Shown: in pieces, positions 1 through 11,065 of the stretch
Layout of the letters: each line of letters begins with the position of its first letter
How positions within the stretch are numbered: the first letter of the stretch is position 1
NCBI GenBank assembly: GCA_951804985.1
Contig: OX638132.1
Span: forward strand, 10,645,529 to 10,709,528
Direction of reading: 5' to 3'
Length of the DNA stretch: 64,000 nt
Source: Dryomyza anilis
Lineage: Eukaryota > Arthropoda > Insecta > Diptera > Dryomyzidae
The notes under the pieces: generated by a model
Told to the model about the DNA's origin: nothing
Databases searched by the model: none
The model's input: the letters and a program-made list of their open reading frames with translations, nothing else
Program-made: the position numbers and the translations under genes

Positions 1-281
1 GAACTGAATTTTGTTATTTTTAAATTGGGTTACTTTTGCAATTTCTTTTGTTTTTCAAACTCAGCAGTAGTTTACCGGCCATCTTACTAAATCAACGACA
101 AAAATAGCCCTTTAAGTATAAAAAATGATTCCCCCAAATAAAGGAAAATGAGGCGGTTACTAGTACCTAGTAACTATGAAAGGTTTATTTTTAAATTGGC
201 TCATGAAACAAAAAAAAGAAAAAATGAAAAAGAAAAAACTGACATTGCTAAAAAACCATATGGGCAGTGGAGATATTAGTA
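1..281. other. AT-rich sequence, no gene seen
   Basis: I see only AT-rich noncoding sequence with A-rich runs around 205-255. It ends at the TA target site of the DD41D transposon. The short open frame starting near 176 has no recognisable domain and reads through poly-lysine low complexity. Confidence 0.5.
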
Positions 282-1563
282 AAGGGTTTTTCAATAAGAG
301 CGCTACAAAAGTTTTCGATATCAATGAAATTTTTTATTCCTGTAAATGTACGTTCGATGCCATTATGTATGGAACTTGAATTCTTTTGCATGGCCACCAC
401 GGGCACGCTTGCAGAATTCCAGACGCTGAACCCAATTTTCGATGATTTTCAAGCATAAATCGGCCGATACTGCTGCAATTTCACGTACGATATTCGTACG
501 AAGTTCATCAATCGTCGCTGGCTTGTTGGCATAAACCATAGACTTGACGTAGCCCCACAGGAAATAGTCTAACGGCGTCAAATCGCACGACCGAGGCGGC
601 CAATCGACTGGACCATTTCGTGAGATAACACGTTCTCCAAACTTGGTTTCCAATAAATTGATTGTGGCATTCGCTGTGTGGCTTGTGGCGCCGTCCTGTT
701 GGAAACACACGTCCTCCAAGTCCATATCATCCAATTGGGGCCAAAAATATTCGGTTATCATTGAACGGTAGCGATTCCCATTCTCAGCAACGTGCCGGTC
801 TTGATCATCACGGAAGAAGTACGGCCCAATGACGCCGCCGGCCCATAAACCGCACCAAACCGCACCAATTTTATCGGGATGCAATGATGACTCATGGAGT
901 ACGTGTGGATTGCTGTCTGACCAATAACGCATATTTTGTTTATTGACGAAGCCATTCAGCCAGAAATGAGCCTCATCGCTGAAGATGATTTTTCGATGAA
1001 AATCCGAATCATTTTCAAGTTGTTGCTCAGCCCAATTCACGAACATACGACGTTTCTGGTGGTCAAGCGGCTTCAATTCTTGCGTCAATTTGATTTTGTA
1101 AGGATGTAGGCCAAGATCTTTTCGCAAAATTCGCCACATGGACGTCACAGAGATGCCCAACGCTTGAGAACGACGTGTTAGAGACACATTTGGGCTTTCT
1201 TCAATTGAAGCCTCAGCGGTAGCAATATTCTCGATACTATGGACACTTCTTTATCTCACTGGCACGGGAACATTTTGTACTGTGCCTGTGGATTCAAATT
1301 TGTCCACTAGACGCTCAATTGTTGATCTGCTAGGACGATTATGACGACCATAAATTGGACGTAGCGCTCTTAACGTTGAGGCCACTGACTCCGAATTTCG
1401 GTAGTAAATTTTAATAATTTCGACACGTTGTTGGCTCGTATATCTTTCCACCATGAAATGACAAACCTTACTGAAGAGAAATGTTAAAAGAGCGGCAAGA
1501 AATATGGCGTCGTTTGCTGTCCCTGTCGCTCTACTTTTGTAGCGTCCCATTTGAAAAACCCTG
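282..1563 (-). mobile_element. DD41D (rosa-type) Tc1/mariner transposon, near full length
   Basis: The element starts AAGGGTTTTTCAATAAGAGC at 282 and ends as the inverse form (TTTGAAAAACCCTG) at 1563. It is flanked by TA at 280-281 and 1564-1565, as expected for Tc1/mariner insertion. The two ends share AAGGGTTTTTCAA and GACGCTACAAAAG-like blocks but differ between them, so the 3' end (left) and 5' end (right) can be told apart. It carries one transposase frame on the minus strand. Shorter relatives lie at 17.8, 26.4 and 34.1-34.9 kb in this window. The spacing of the last two catalytic Asp residues (41) is the basis for calling it DD41D. Confidence 0.85.
363..1454 (-). pseudogene. DD41D mariner transposase, one in-frame stop
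   Basis: The frame runs from an ATG at 1454 to a stop at 363 (364 codons) and is interrupted once, by TAA at 1251-1253. Both sides are in the same frame, so no indel is needed to explain the break. The N-terminal half has the helix-turn-helix look of this superfamily (YTSQQRVEIIKIYYRN, then RPSRSTIERLVDKF). The catalytic half shows IIFSDEAHFW (Asp near residue 160), CFQQDGATSHTA (Asp near 254) and LTPLDYFLWG (Asp near 296). Forty-one residues separate the second and third Asp. These motifs belong to the DDE/D transposases of the IS630-Tc1-mariner group; DD41D defines the rosa-type clade. The copy is presumably inactive unless the stop is a sequencing error or a polymorphism. Confidence 0.88.
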
Positions 1564-1565
1564 TA

Positions 1566-1880
1566 GGAGTCGAGATATTACATATTTAAATTCAAATGGC
1601 TGTAGAATCTAAATGTAGCGTCGTAGAGGGGTCAAACTTTGCAGTTTTTATCTCATATCAATCTGATTATATGGTATAAAAATCATAGGGATCGACTTAG
1701 TCGGAGTCGAGATGTTACATCTTTAACTTCAAATGGGTGTAGAATCTAAACGAAGCGTCTTAGAGGGTCCAAACATTGCAGTTTTTATCTCAAACTAAAT
1801 CACATTATAATGTATAAAAATCAAAGTGATCACCGTAGTAGGAGTCTAGATATTACATTTTTAACTTCAAACATTTACAA
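1566..1880. repeat. 137-bp tandem repeat, 2.3 copies
   Basis: GGAGTCGAGATRTTACAT recurs at 1566, 1703 and 1841, each followed by the same context (ACTTCAAATGG, GTAGAATCTAAA, TTGCAGTTTTTATCTCA). The unit is 137-138 bp and the third copy is partial. It abuts the right TA of the DD41D transposon, which may have inserted into the array. Confidence 0.85.
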
Positions 1881-2218
1881 TTGCACACCTGTGTACAAAA
1901 TTAAACTACATAAAGAGTTTAATGAGATTCATTAAATATAAAATATTCAAATACAAACAAAACATACTCAATGAAAACTTTCCTCGAAACACAGCTACAT
2001 TTCTCCGTAAAATCCCATTTCTCTATTTTAGCGCAAGGTTTTTAGTGTCGAATGGCCAACAGATAATGTCAGACTTGTCTTTCGTTGAAACATTAAAAAT
2101 AGCAAAAGATTAAATTTATGCTGTTTGCCTTCTCGTTGCATTGTGCAGAACAAAATTCGCATTTGGTTCATTATATAAAGTGATGTTATTGGTTTAGCTA
2201 AGCCCAAACTGCATACAA

Positions 2219-2266
2219 GACCGCTGATGAGGAAGCATGGCTGCTTCCGAAACAGCTGGTTCGGTC
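2219..2266 (+). ncRNA. Type I hammerhead ribozyme, probably from a Penelope-like element
   Basis: All hammerhead core elements are present in order. Stem I 5' strand GACCG is 2219-2223, core CTGATGA 2224-2230, stem II GGAAGCA/TGCTTCC 2231-2237 and 2242-2248 with loop TGGC, core GAAA 2249-2252, and a short stem III (A-C with G-T 2259-2260). The cleavage-site base is T2261 and stem I closes with CGGTC 2262-2266. Stem I (5 bp) and stem II (7 bp) are perfectly paired. The very short stem III is usual in the minimal type I hammerheads of Penelope-like retroelements. The triplet is GUU, which can cleave but less well than GUC. No reverse transcriptase was seen nearby, so it looks like a terminal-repeat remnant. 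Confidence 0.8.
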
Positions 2267-2399
2267 GGCCAACAAGTTTTTGGTTTTTTGTCAATTACTG
2301 TTGTTGTTTTTTTGAACCAATACAAATTACATATTGCATTTGGGAGACCTAGAGCCCGACAAATAAGTTTTTGCATTACGGTCGACTAAAAACAAACAA

Positions 2400-3200
2400 C
2401 ATTAAATTTATGAAAAATCAAATATTAATCCAATCTAATGTAACAGTGAAATATTAAAAAAAAAAATTGATTGATATATGATTTTTTATAAATGTTATTT
2501 ATATCACCGTACGACAAAATTCAACTATTGTCTGCACACATAAGAAAATTCGAAATATTCGTAAAATACGCTAAAAAAAACTTATTAAAGGTGTTCTAGT
2601 TTTGTTCTCTAAATATTCTCTACTTAAATTACAATATTGTGTTCTGCTATTGTACACCGAAAAAATATAATGATTAAATTTATCAGTATTAGAAATTTTT
2701 GACCAACTACCAGATACAACATTGCAGATTTTATACATTGAATTCAAATTTAGTGTTTGCATGTTCAATATGATGTTCCTAAACATTAAATAAATTCATG
2801 AATAGAAAACGGGACGTATAAGTAATATTTGTGAAATATTAAAATACATTATAAACTTTTAAAGGAATTGTTATAGAAAAAGTTTAAGATACGTGTATTT
2901 TATTTTATAACATACTTTAAGAATATATAGGATTTTATCATGTGTGATAAGTAGTTTCGGACTGTGTATTAAGGATTAGTTTTTTTTTACATTTGATAAA
3001 AGTTATATTTAATATAACGGTATTTTTCACGCTAGAAAACAACTTTTAGTTCCATACTATTTTTGTCATAAAGAAAAAAGGATAAGGTAATTTAATTCTT
3101 TTTACTACGTTTTACTACATTTACTACATTTTATAGATCATATGTGTTTGGTGACTTTTCGTTCTACAACGACGATTTATTAATGAACTTCCCTTAGTGA
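2400..3200. other. AT-rich intergenic sequence, no gene seen
   Basis: I see no coding pattern here. A short block near 3146-3190 (GGTGACTTTTCGTTCTACAA) is a remnant of the small inverted-repeat element seen intact at 54275-54523. Confidence 0.5.
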
Positions 3201-3243
3201 TCATGCACTGTCATTATCTTCTATTCGCTGATGACTGTCTTCT

Positions 3244-3281
<38 letters not shown>

Positions 3282-3763
3282 CCTGTTTGTTCCTGTATAA
3301 CTACCATATTATGCAGTTCAGGGTGTGAAATTGGCTATATATGGGTGGGGTTGGACAATGGGGCGTTGACCTCACATACAACCTAAACTTTTAAAACGAT
3401 ATAACTCAGCACTTACACTAGCTATGAACATGAAACAAAAACTGAAATACAAAAAATAAACACAAAAGAATAAACATCAAAATAATGAAAAACACAATAA
3501 AAAACAAAATTAAAAATAACAAAAACAAAACGCAAAAACACAAAAAGAATAGAAAAATGAGAAAAAAAGTGAAAAACCCAAAGACTAAAACATAAATAAA
3601 TATAAAGGCAAAAACCAAATTAAAAAAAACAAAAAGAATATAACAAATGTAAATAAAAACACAAAAACAACAAAAAATTAAATTTATGAATAACAAAGAC
3701 CTACAATCCTCATTTCGATTAAGAACCGCATACATTGTTTTTTTTATAATACCCAAATATTTT
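3200..3763 (+). repeat. Interspersed repeat with (GTCT)n head and A-rich tail (copy 1)
   Basis: A (GTCT)n tract at about 3241-3285 is followed by a unique block (GCAGTTCAGGGTGT, CTCACATACAA, AACTTTTAAAACGATATAAC) and then about 300 bp of A-rich CACAAAA/ACAAAAA low complexity. It closes with CAATCCTCATTTCGATTAAG. The same blocks in the same order occur at 49930-50460, so this is a dispersed repeat family of about 550 bp. The long open frame on the opposite strand is the complement of the A-rich tail and is not a gene. Confidence 0.75.
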
Positions 3764-3888
3764 TATACCCTACATCTATGAGGTACAGATATATATACTT
3801 TTCCATACCGGCCACGCTTACTAAGGCGCGTTACAATATCTGAACAGACTTAATATACCCTGTGCCTCATAAGGTGTAGGGTATAAAA
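3764..3888. mobile_element. Short fold-back derivative of the mini-me-like element
   Basis: The left end TTTTATACCCTACATCTATG and the inverse of the right end (TTTATACCCTACACCTTATG) are near-identical inverted repeats. The interior carries the ATATACTTTTCCATACCGG and GGCGCGTTACAATAT blocks of the longer copies at 38490 and 54591. It looks like an internally deleted, inverted derivative. Confidence 0.65.
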
Positions 3889-4199
3889 ATAAAAACACAA
3901 TACGGTTTCTGCAATATGCAAAAAATTAATTTCTAATACATGGTGTAGTAAAATGAAATAAAATAAATACAAATGCATTTAAAAATTAACAACATGTAGT
4001 AAAACAAAAAAATTCAAAACAAATACATAAATATTTTTTTCGGTATATTATAGCTACTCCACTTAAAATTGCAACTCAAACATGAATCTGCAGATAATGT
4101 TACAAAGCTCTGGTAATTTGAAACTATAATCGAAAAAGTTGTATGCACTGAGTTTAATTGAATTTCGTATTTTTTTAAATTTTGTCTTCATTTAATTTT

Positions 4200-4640
4200 T
4201 GCTTTACCTGCAGATGAGCACGTCAGCCACAAGAGCAAGAGTAAAGCATATGTTGTGCCACAGCGGCTTCTCAGTTTTTTTCATTCGTTGTTTTTTTTTT
4301 GTTGTTTTTCTGGGTGGTTAGCGGGCAGGTTGACAGTCGGTCGGTTGTACGATTGTTGGACGCCACTTTAACCTTGTGTACGTCCGTCCATCCGTCTGTC
4401 TATTTGTCTGTGCGTTGTATATCCTTCGGCAAAATACGAGGTGAACACCTGCTCGTCAGCGGCAGACAACAACAATGGCAACAATAACGACTCAGCTTGA
4501 TTTCACATTAAAACACGTCGCAAATCAAGCAGTGGATACGATGCTGCTTCTGCTTCTACTGTTCACTGAACACTTAATGCAATTAAGGACGAACAAGGAC
4601 AATGCTGTTGTTTTTATCGTTGTTTTAGATAGGACTGCGT
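4200..4640. other. Compositionally distinct unique block, possible noncoding exon
   Basis: This stretch is less AT-rich than its surroundings, with CAACAACAATGGCAAC-type sequence, GTCC/GTCT repeats near 4380-4425 and a palindrome AGGTGAACACCT near 4440-4452. Such composition is common in dipteran 5' UTRs and regulatory introns. A 72-codon frame from 4475 has a good start context but no recognisable domain and runs into AT-rich sequence. I cannot assign a gene. Confidence 0.25.
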
Positions 4641-4760
4641 GTGTTTATAATTTTAATGATTTTCAATGTTTATTAAAGCATTTTAAAATCTAATTTTTAA
4701 TTTAATATGTATAATTTATATAATTAATTTTAAGTAGTATCGTTAAATATTTTAAATTAC

Positions 4761-7700
4761 TTTATGTATTTATGTATTTATGTATTTATGTATTTATGTA
4801 TTTATGTATTTATGTATTTATGTATTTATGTATTTATGTATTTATGTATTTATGTATTTATGTATTTATGTATTTATGTATTTATGTATTTATGTATTTA
4901 TGTATTTATGTATTTATGTATTTATGTATTTATGTATTTATGTATTTATGTATTTATGTATTTATGTATTTATGTATTTATGTATTTATGTATTTATGTA
5001 TTTATGTATTTATGTATTTATGTATTTATGTATTTATGTATTTATGTATTTATGTATTTATGTATTTATGTATTTATGTATTTATGTATTTATGTATTTA
5101 TGTATTTATGTATTTATGTATTTATGTATTTATGTATTTATGTATTTATGTATTTATGTATTTATGTATTTATGTATTTATGTATTTATGTATTTATGTA
5201 TTTATGTATTTATGTATTTATGTATTTATGTATTTATGTATTTATGTATTTATGTATTTATGTATTTATGTATTTATGTATTTATGTATTTATGTATTTA
5301 TGTATTTATGTATTTATGTATTTATGTATTTATGTATTTATGTATTTATGTATTTATGTATTTATGTATTTATGTATTTATGTATTTATGTATTTATGTA
5401 TTTATATATTTATGTATTTATGTATTTATGTATTTATGTATTTATGTATTTATGTATTTATGTATTTATGTATTTATGTATTTATGTATTTATGTATTTA
5501 TGTATTTATGTATTTATGTATTTATGTATTTATGTATTTATGTATTTATGTATTTATGTATTTATGTATTTATGTATTTATGTATTTATGTATTTATGTA
5601 TTTATGTATTTATGTATTTATGTATTTATGTATTTAAGTATTTATGTATTTATGTATTTATGTATTTATGTATTTATGTATTTATGTATTTATGTATTTA
5701 TGTATTTATGTATTTATGTATTTATGTATTTATGTATTTATGTATTTATGTATTTATGTATTTATGTATTTATGTATTTATGTATTTATGTATTTATGTA
5801 TTTATGTATTTATGTATTTATGTATTTATGTATTTATGTATTTATGTATTTATGTATTTATGTATTTATGTATTTATGTATTTATGTATTTATGTATTTA
5901 TGTATTTATGTATTTAAGTATTTATGTATTTATGTATTTATGTATTTATGTATTTATGTATTTATGTATTTATGTATTTATGTATTTATGTATTTATGTA
6001 TTTATGTATTTATGTATTTATGTATTTATGTATTTATGTATTTATGTATTTATGTATTTATGTATTTATGTATTTATGTATTTATGTATTTATGTATTTA
6101 TGTATTTATGTATTTATGTATTTATGTATTTATGTATTTATGTATTTATGTATTTATGTATTTATGTATTTATGTATTTATGTATTTATGTATTTATGTA
6201 TTTATGTATTTATGTATTTATGTATTTATGTATTTATGTATTTATGTATTTATGTATTTATGTATTTATGTATTTATGTATTTATGTATTTATGTATTTA
6301 TGTATTTATGTATTTATGTATTTATGTATTTATGTATTTATGTATTTATGTATTTATGTATTTATGTATTTATGTATTTATGTATTTATGTATTTATGTA
6401 TTTATGTATTTATGTATTTATGTATTTATGTATTTATGTATTTATGTATTTATGTATTTATGTATTTATGTATTTATGTATTTATGTATTTATGTATTTA
6501 TGTATTTATGTATTTATGTATTTATGTATTTATGTATTTATGTATTTATGTATTTATGTATTTATGTATTTATGTATTTATGTATTTATGTATTTATGTA
6601 TTTATGTATTTATGTATTTATGTATTTATGTATTTATGTATTTATGTATTTATGTATTTATGTATTTATGTATTTATGTATTTATGTATTTATGTATTTA
6701 TGTATTTATGTATTTATGTATTTATGTATTTATGTATTTATGTATTTATGTATTTATGTATTTATGTATTTATGTATTTATGTATTTATGTATTTATGTA
6801 TTTATGTATTTATGTATTTATGTATTTATGTATTTATGTATTTATGTATTTATGTATTTATGTATTTATGTATTTATGTATTTATGTATTTATGTATTTA
6901 TGTATTTATGTATTTATGTATTTATGTATTTATGTATTTATGTATTTATGTATTTATGTATTTATGTATTTATGTATTTATGTATTTATGTATTTATGTA
7001 TTTATGTATTTATGTATTTATGTATTTATGTATTTATGTATTTATGTATTTATGTATTTATGTATTTATGTATTTATGTATTTATGTATTTATGTATTTA
7101 TGTATTTATGTATTTATGTATTTATGTATTTATGTATTTATGTATTTATGTATTTATGTATTTATGTATTTATGTATTTATGTATTTATGTATTTATGTA
7201 TTTATGTATTTATGTATTTATGTATTTATGTATTTATGTATTTATGTATTTATGTATTTATGTATTTATGTATTTATGTATTTATGTATTTATGTATTTA
7301 TGTATTTATGTATTTATGTATTTATGTATTTATGTATTTATGTATTTATGTATTTATGTATTTATGTATTTATGTATTTATGTATTTATGTATTTATGTA
7401 TTTATGTATTTATGTATTTATGTATTTATGTATTTATGTATTTATGTATTTATGTATTTATGTATTTATGTATTTATGTATTTATGTATTTATGTATTTA
7501 TGTATTTATGTATTTATGTATTTATGTATTTATGTATTTATGTATTTATGTATTTATGTATTTATGTATTTATGTATTTATGTATTTATGTATTTATGTA
7601 TTTATGTATTTATGTATTTATGTATTTATGTATTTATGTATTTATGTATTTATGTATTTATGTATTTATGTATTTATGTATTTATGTATTTATGTATTTA

Positions 7701-8453
7701 TGTATTTATGTATTTATGTATTTATGTATTTATGTATTTATGTATTTATGTATTTATGTATTTATGTATTTATGTATTTATGTATTTATGTATTTATGTA
7801 TTTATGTATTTATGTATTTATGTATTTATGTATTTATGTATTTATGTATTTATGTATTTATGTATTTATGTATTTATGTATTTATGTATTTATGTATTTA
7901 TGTATTTATGTATTTATGTATTTATGTATTTATGTATTTATGTATTTATGTATTTATGTATTTATGTATTTATGTATTTATTTATTTATGTATTTATGTA
8001 TTTATGTATTTATGTATTTATGTATTTATGTATTTATGTATTTATGTATTTATGTATTTATGTATTTATGTATTTATGTATTTATGTATTTATGTATTTA
8101 TGTATTTATGTATTTATGTATTTATGTATTTATGTATTTATGTATTTATGTATTTATGTATTTATGTATTTATGTATTTATGTATTTATGTATTTATGTA
8201 TTTATGTATTTATGTATTTATGTATTTATGTATTTATGTATTTATGTATTTATGTATTTATGTATTTATGTATTTATGTATTTATGTATTTATGTATTTA
8301 TGTATTTATGTATTTATGTATTTATGTATTTATGTATTTATGTATTTATGTATTTATGTATTTATGTATTTATGTATTTATGTATTTATGTATTTATGTA
8401 TTTATGTATTTATGTATTTATGTATTTATGTATTTATGTATTTATGTATTTAT
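4761..8453. repeat. Octamer satellite (TTTATGTA)n, about 461 units
   Basis: The 8-bp unit TTTATGTA repeats without interruption for about 3.69 kb. I found only four departures: G to A at 5406, T to A at 5637, T to A at 5917 and G to T at 7982. The two T-to-A changes lie exactly 280 bp (35 units) apart. Because 8 is not divisible by 3, all three forward frames read the same eight-residue peptide (MYLCIYVF) with no stop, which produces very long but meaningless open frames. The near-absence of variants implies recent expansion or strong homogenisation. The true length in the genome may differ from the assembled length. Confidence 0.97.
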
Positions 8454-8549
8454 TTTTTTAAATAGATATTATTAATTATTTTTTTTTAATAGATGTTATT
8501 AGTTTTTTTAATAATGTTCTGTTTCTTTTCCTTTTATTCTTATTTAATT

Positions 8550-9005
8550 TTATTTATTTCTTTATTTCTTTACTTATTTATTTCTTTATTTCTTTATTTC
8601 CTTATTTCTTTATTTCTTTATTTCTTTATTTCTTATTTCTTTATTTCTTTATTTCTTTATTTCTTTATTTCTTTATTTCTTTATTTCTTTATTTCTTTAT
8701 TTCTTTATTTCTTTATTTCTTTATTTCTTATTTCTTTATTTCTTTATTTCTTTATTTCTTTATTTCTTTATTTCTTTATTTCTTTATTTCTTTATTTCTT
8801 TATTTTTTTATTTCTTTATTTCTTTATTTCTTTATTTCTTTATTTCTTTATTTCTTTATTTCTTTATTTCTTTATTTCTTTATTTCTTTATTTCTTTATT
8901 TATTTATTTCTTTATTTCTTTATTTCTTTATTTCTTTATTTCTTTATTTCTTTATTTATTTATTTATTTCTTTATTTCTTTATTTCTTTATTTCTTTATT
9001 TCTTT
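8550..9005. repeat. Second octamer array (TTTATTTC)n
   Basis: Beginning about 100 bp after the first array, the unit TTTATTTC (with TTTCTTAT, TTTATTTA and other slips) repeats for about 450 bp. It shares the TTTATNTM framework with the upstream unit but is more heterogeneous. The two arrays are separated by an AT-rich block with TTTTTTTAATAGATRTTATTA repeated twice (8453-8510). Confidence 0.9.
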
Positions 9006-9055
9006 TTTTATTTATTTATAAATTTATTTTTAAAACTTTTTTTTATGTTTCCGAA

Positions 9056-10160
9056 AAAAGCGGCAAAAATACTTTGCCGCGCGCAGAATCGCACAACAAC
9101 AAATACTAAAACACACGGAATAATTTCGTTTGTTTAATTTTTTTTAATATTATATTTCTTATTTCTTTTTTATTTTACTAGATTTCGTTGTTGTGGTAAC
9201 TTTTGTTGAAGCTTTTGTTTTGGCTGCTTTGCTTCTTGAAGGGTTTTATTTTTTTTTTATTTGTTTTCTGTGTGGCTCCTTTTTGTGTGTTTTGTTGTTG
9301 TCATAGTAGTAGTAAAAGTGTTGGTATTAGTAGCGGTATCAGTTATTGTGGGGTAGGAATTGTTTTTTAAATACACAACACTTGTGGCAAGGACACTCCG
9401 AAGAAATCCATAAACTAGGATTTGTTTCTTCTTTTTTTTTTTGTTATATATTTTTATTATTTTTTTATATATATTTTTTTTTTATTTCTTTTATGCAGCG
9501 GTTGCTAATATCAAAATTGCGTTTTTCGTTAAACAGCTGTTTTTTACAGTTGTTGTAATAGTATTTGTTGTTGTACACAGACAATCGTAAATTGTGCTTT
9601 TCACAATTTCAATGAAAACCACAAAAATATTTAATTGTTTTCAGTATTTTGTTTTTTTTGTTAATTTTAAAGGATTTTTCAGTAATTTAATTTTCAGTTT
9701 ATTTAATTTATTTTTTAATATATTTAATTTTTTTAGTATTTAAAAAAATACACTTGTATTTCACACGTTTGCTGACTGGCGTATTCGTCATCTACAGCAA
9801 TCCGATTTGTCCGCTTACATAGTCCGCACACAGTATCTCGTGAATTTCAACTGAAAGTTGAAAGTGTCTCGCGACATGCGGCGGCATGCGGCTCTCGCCT
9901 TTCAAGTTCATTTCGCATGCATGTCATTGTATTTTCACTGTCGAAGCCAGCGACGCAAAAAAAGCTCTGCCAAAGCTCTATATTTCTAAGCGCGCCAAAT
10001 GCTTTGTTAGTGTATGTGTGCTCCACGGAGCTTTGTACCACCCCTCCCTTGTCAAAATGGTGGTAGCACTATTGTGTATGTGTGTGCACTACCCCAACAT
10101 ATTTTGCTATGTGCGCCTTGAAAACTCGCTCTCTTCTGTACAGGTTTTATTTATTTTGGG
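9056..10160 (-). promoter_or_regulatory. Possible promoter/5' UTR region of an unidentified minus-strand gene
   Basis: The region is richer in GC than its neighbours, and on the minus strand it has the CAACAACAAC/AACACACAAAA texture of fly 5' UTRs. An Inr-like TCAGTT lies near 9848-9853 on the minus strand. A perfect 8-bp-stem hairpin (GCGGCAAA-AATAC-TTTGCCGC) sits near 9060-9080. No coding exon can be attached, and the octamer arrays lie directly downstream. This is a weak inference. Confidence 0.2.
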
Positions 10161-10264
10161 CCGGACTCTTTTTAGGGCTCTTATTTTTGTTTATTAGAAT
10201 CGTTCTCTTTGTTCTGAACAAAATACAAATTGGTAAAATGTTTGGCATGTGGTCGGGATATGTC

Positions 10265-10560
10265 AAAAATTTTTACGATTTACATTTTTAATATGATCCC
10301 TTGTTTTGATTTTTACATCTCTGTTCTTCGTAGGTCAGGAGTTTCCGTACATTTAAAGCTTTATTTATATAGTAGATGACACACCCCGTTGTCGAATCCC
10401 GCCCACATTCTACGTGACGATTTCAATGTTTAATATGATCCTTTGTTTCGATTTTCACAACACTGCACTTCGTTGGTCAGAAGTAATAGTATTTTAAATG
10501 ATTTGGTCATATGGAATAAGCCACGCCTCTTTTTCCAATTCCACCCACTTTTGGAAAAAG
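10265..10560. repeat. Diverged tandem pair, about 150 bp unit
   Basis: The block ACGATTT..TTAATATGATCC..TTGTTTYGATTTT..CTTCGTNGGTCAG occurs twice, at about 10275-10335 and 10420-10480. It looks like an old duplicated repeat. Confidence 0.5.
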
Positions 10561-10628
10561 GATAAACAACCACAATATGCATTACTGGACCAAATTTCAT
10601 GACTGTGCCTATCTTAAGTACACAGATA

Positions 10629-10941
10629 ATAATAATAATAATAATAATAGTTTGGCGCTACAGTCCTGTTTAGAACCTCGGCCGAGCTCTCTCACCATTT
10701 TGAGCTGTGCGTGTTATATTTGTACTCAAATTGGTGGGACCTACAGTTTATTGCCGAATCCGAACGGCGGGTGAGAGCTTTTCATAGGCAATGTTTTACT
10801 CTCGTAGGTTTGCCATTTACTGCCGAGAGGTAGCGCGGTATAGAAAAATGTTTCTATGAAAAGATGTTGTTAGCCCCAGTCCAGGCTTGAACCAGGGACC
10901 TTTCGGCTCGCAGTCCAACGCACTAACCACTGAGCTACCGC
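10629..10941 (-). mobile_element. tRNA-derived SINE, copy 1
   Basis: The tRNA-like head (minus strand, right end) has an A box (TAGCTCAGTGG) and a B box in the GGTTCAAGCCT position. The body and a (TAT)n tail at the left follow. An 11-bp target-site duplication, GTACACAGATA, flanks it at 10618-10628 and 10942-10952. The body is shared with the copies at 31051, 36462, 60233 and 62090. Confidence 0.92.
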
Positions 10942-11065
10942 GTACACAGATATTTTGAATTAAATTTCAGTTTGAAGGCGAATATCAAATAAACATGTCT
11001 TAGTGCACGCCTGAGACACCCAGCATATAACTAGGTGTTGAAGATCACGCCCAACTCTAGAATAA

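Noticed and set aside
3225..3236. A second CTGATGA near 3227 as another hammerhead
   Set aside because: No stem II/GAAA arrangement or closing stem I follows.
3418..3756. 112-codon hydrophobic frame on the minus strand
   Set aside because: It is the complement of an A-rich repeat tail that recurs at 50080-50450.
4764..8475. Very long open frames (up to 1233 codons) in all three forward frames
   Set aside because: They are translations of the (TTTATGTA)n array; the same eight-residue repeat appears in every frame.
8493..9137. 214-codon Leu/Phe/Ser-rich frame resembling a membrane protein
   Set aside because: It reads the (TTTATTTC)n array and its T-rich flanks.
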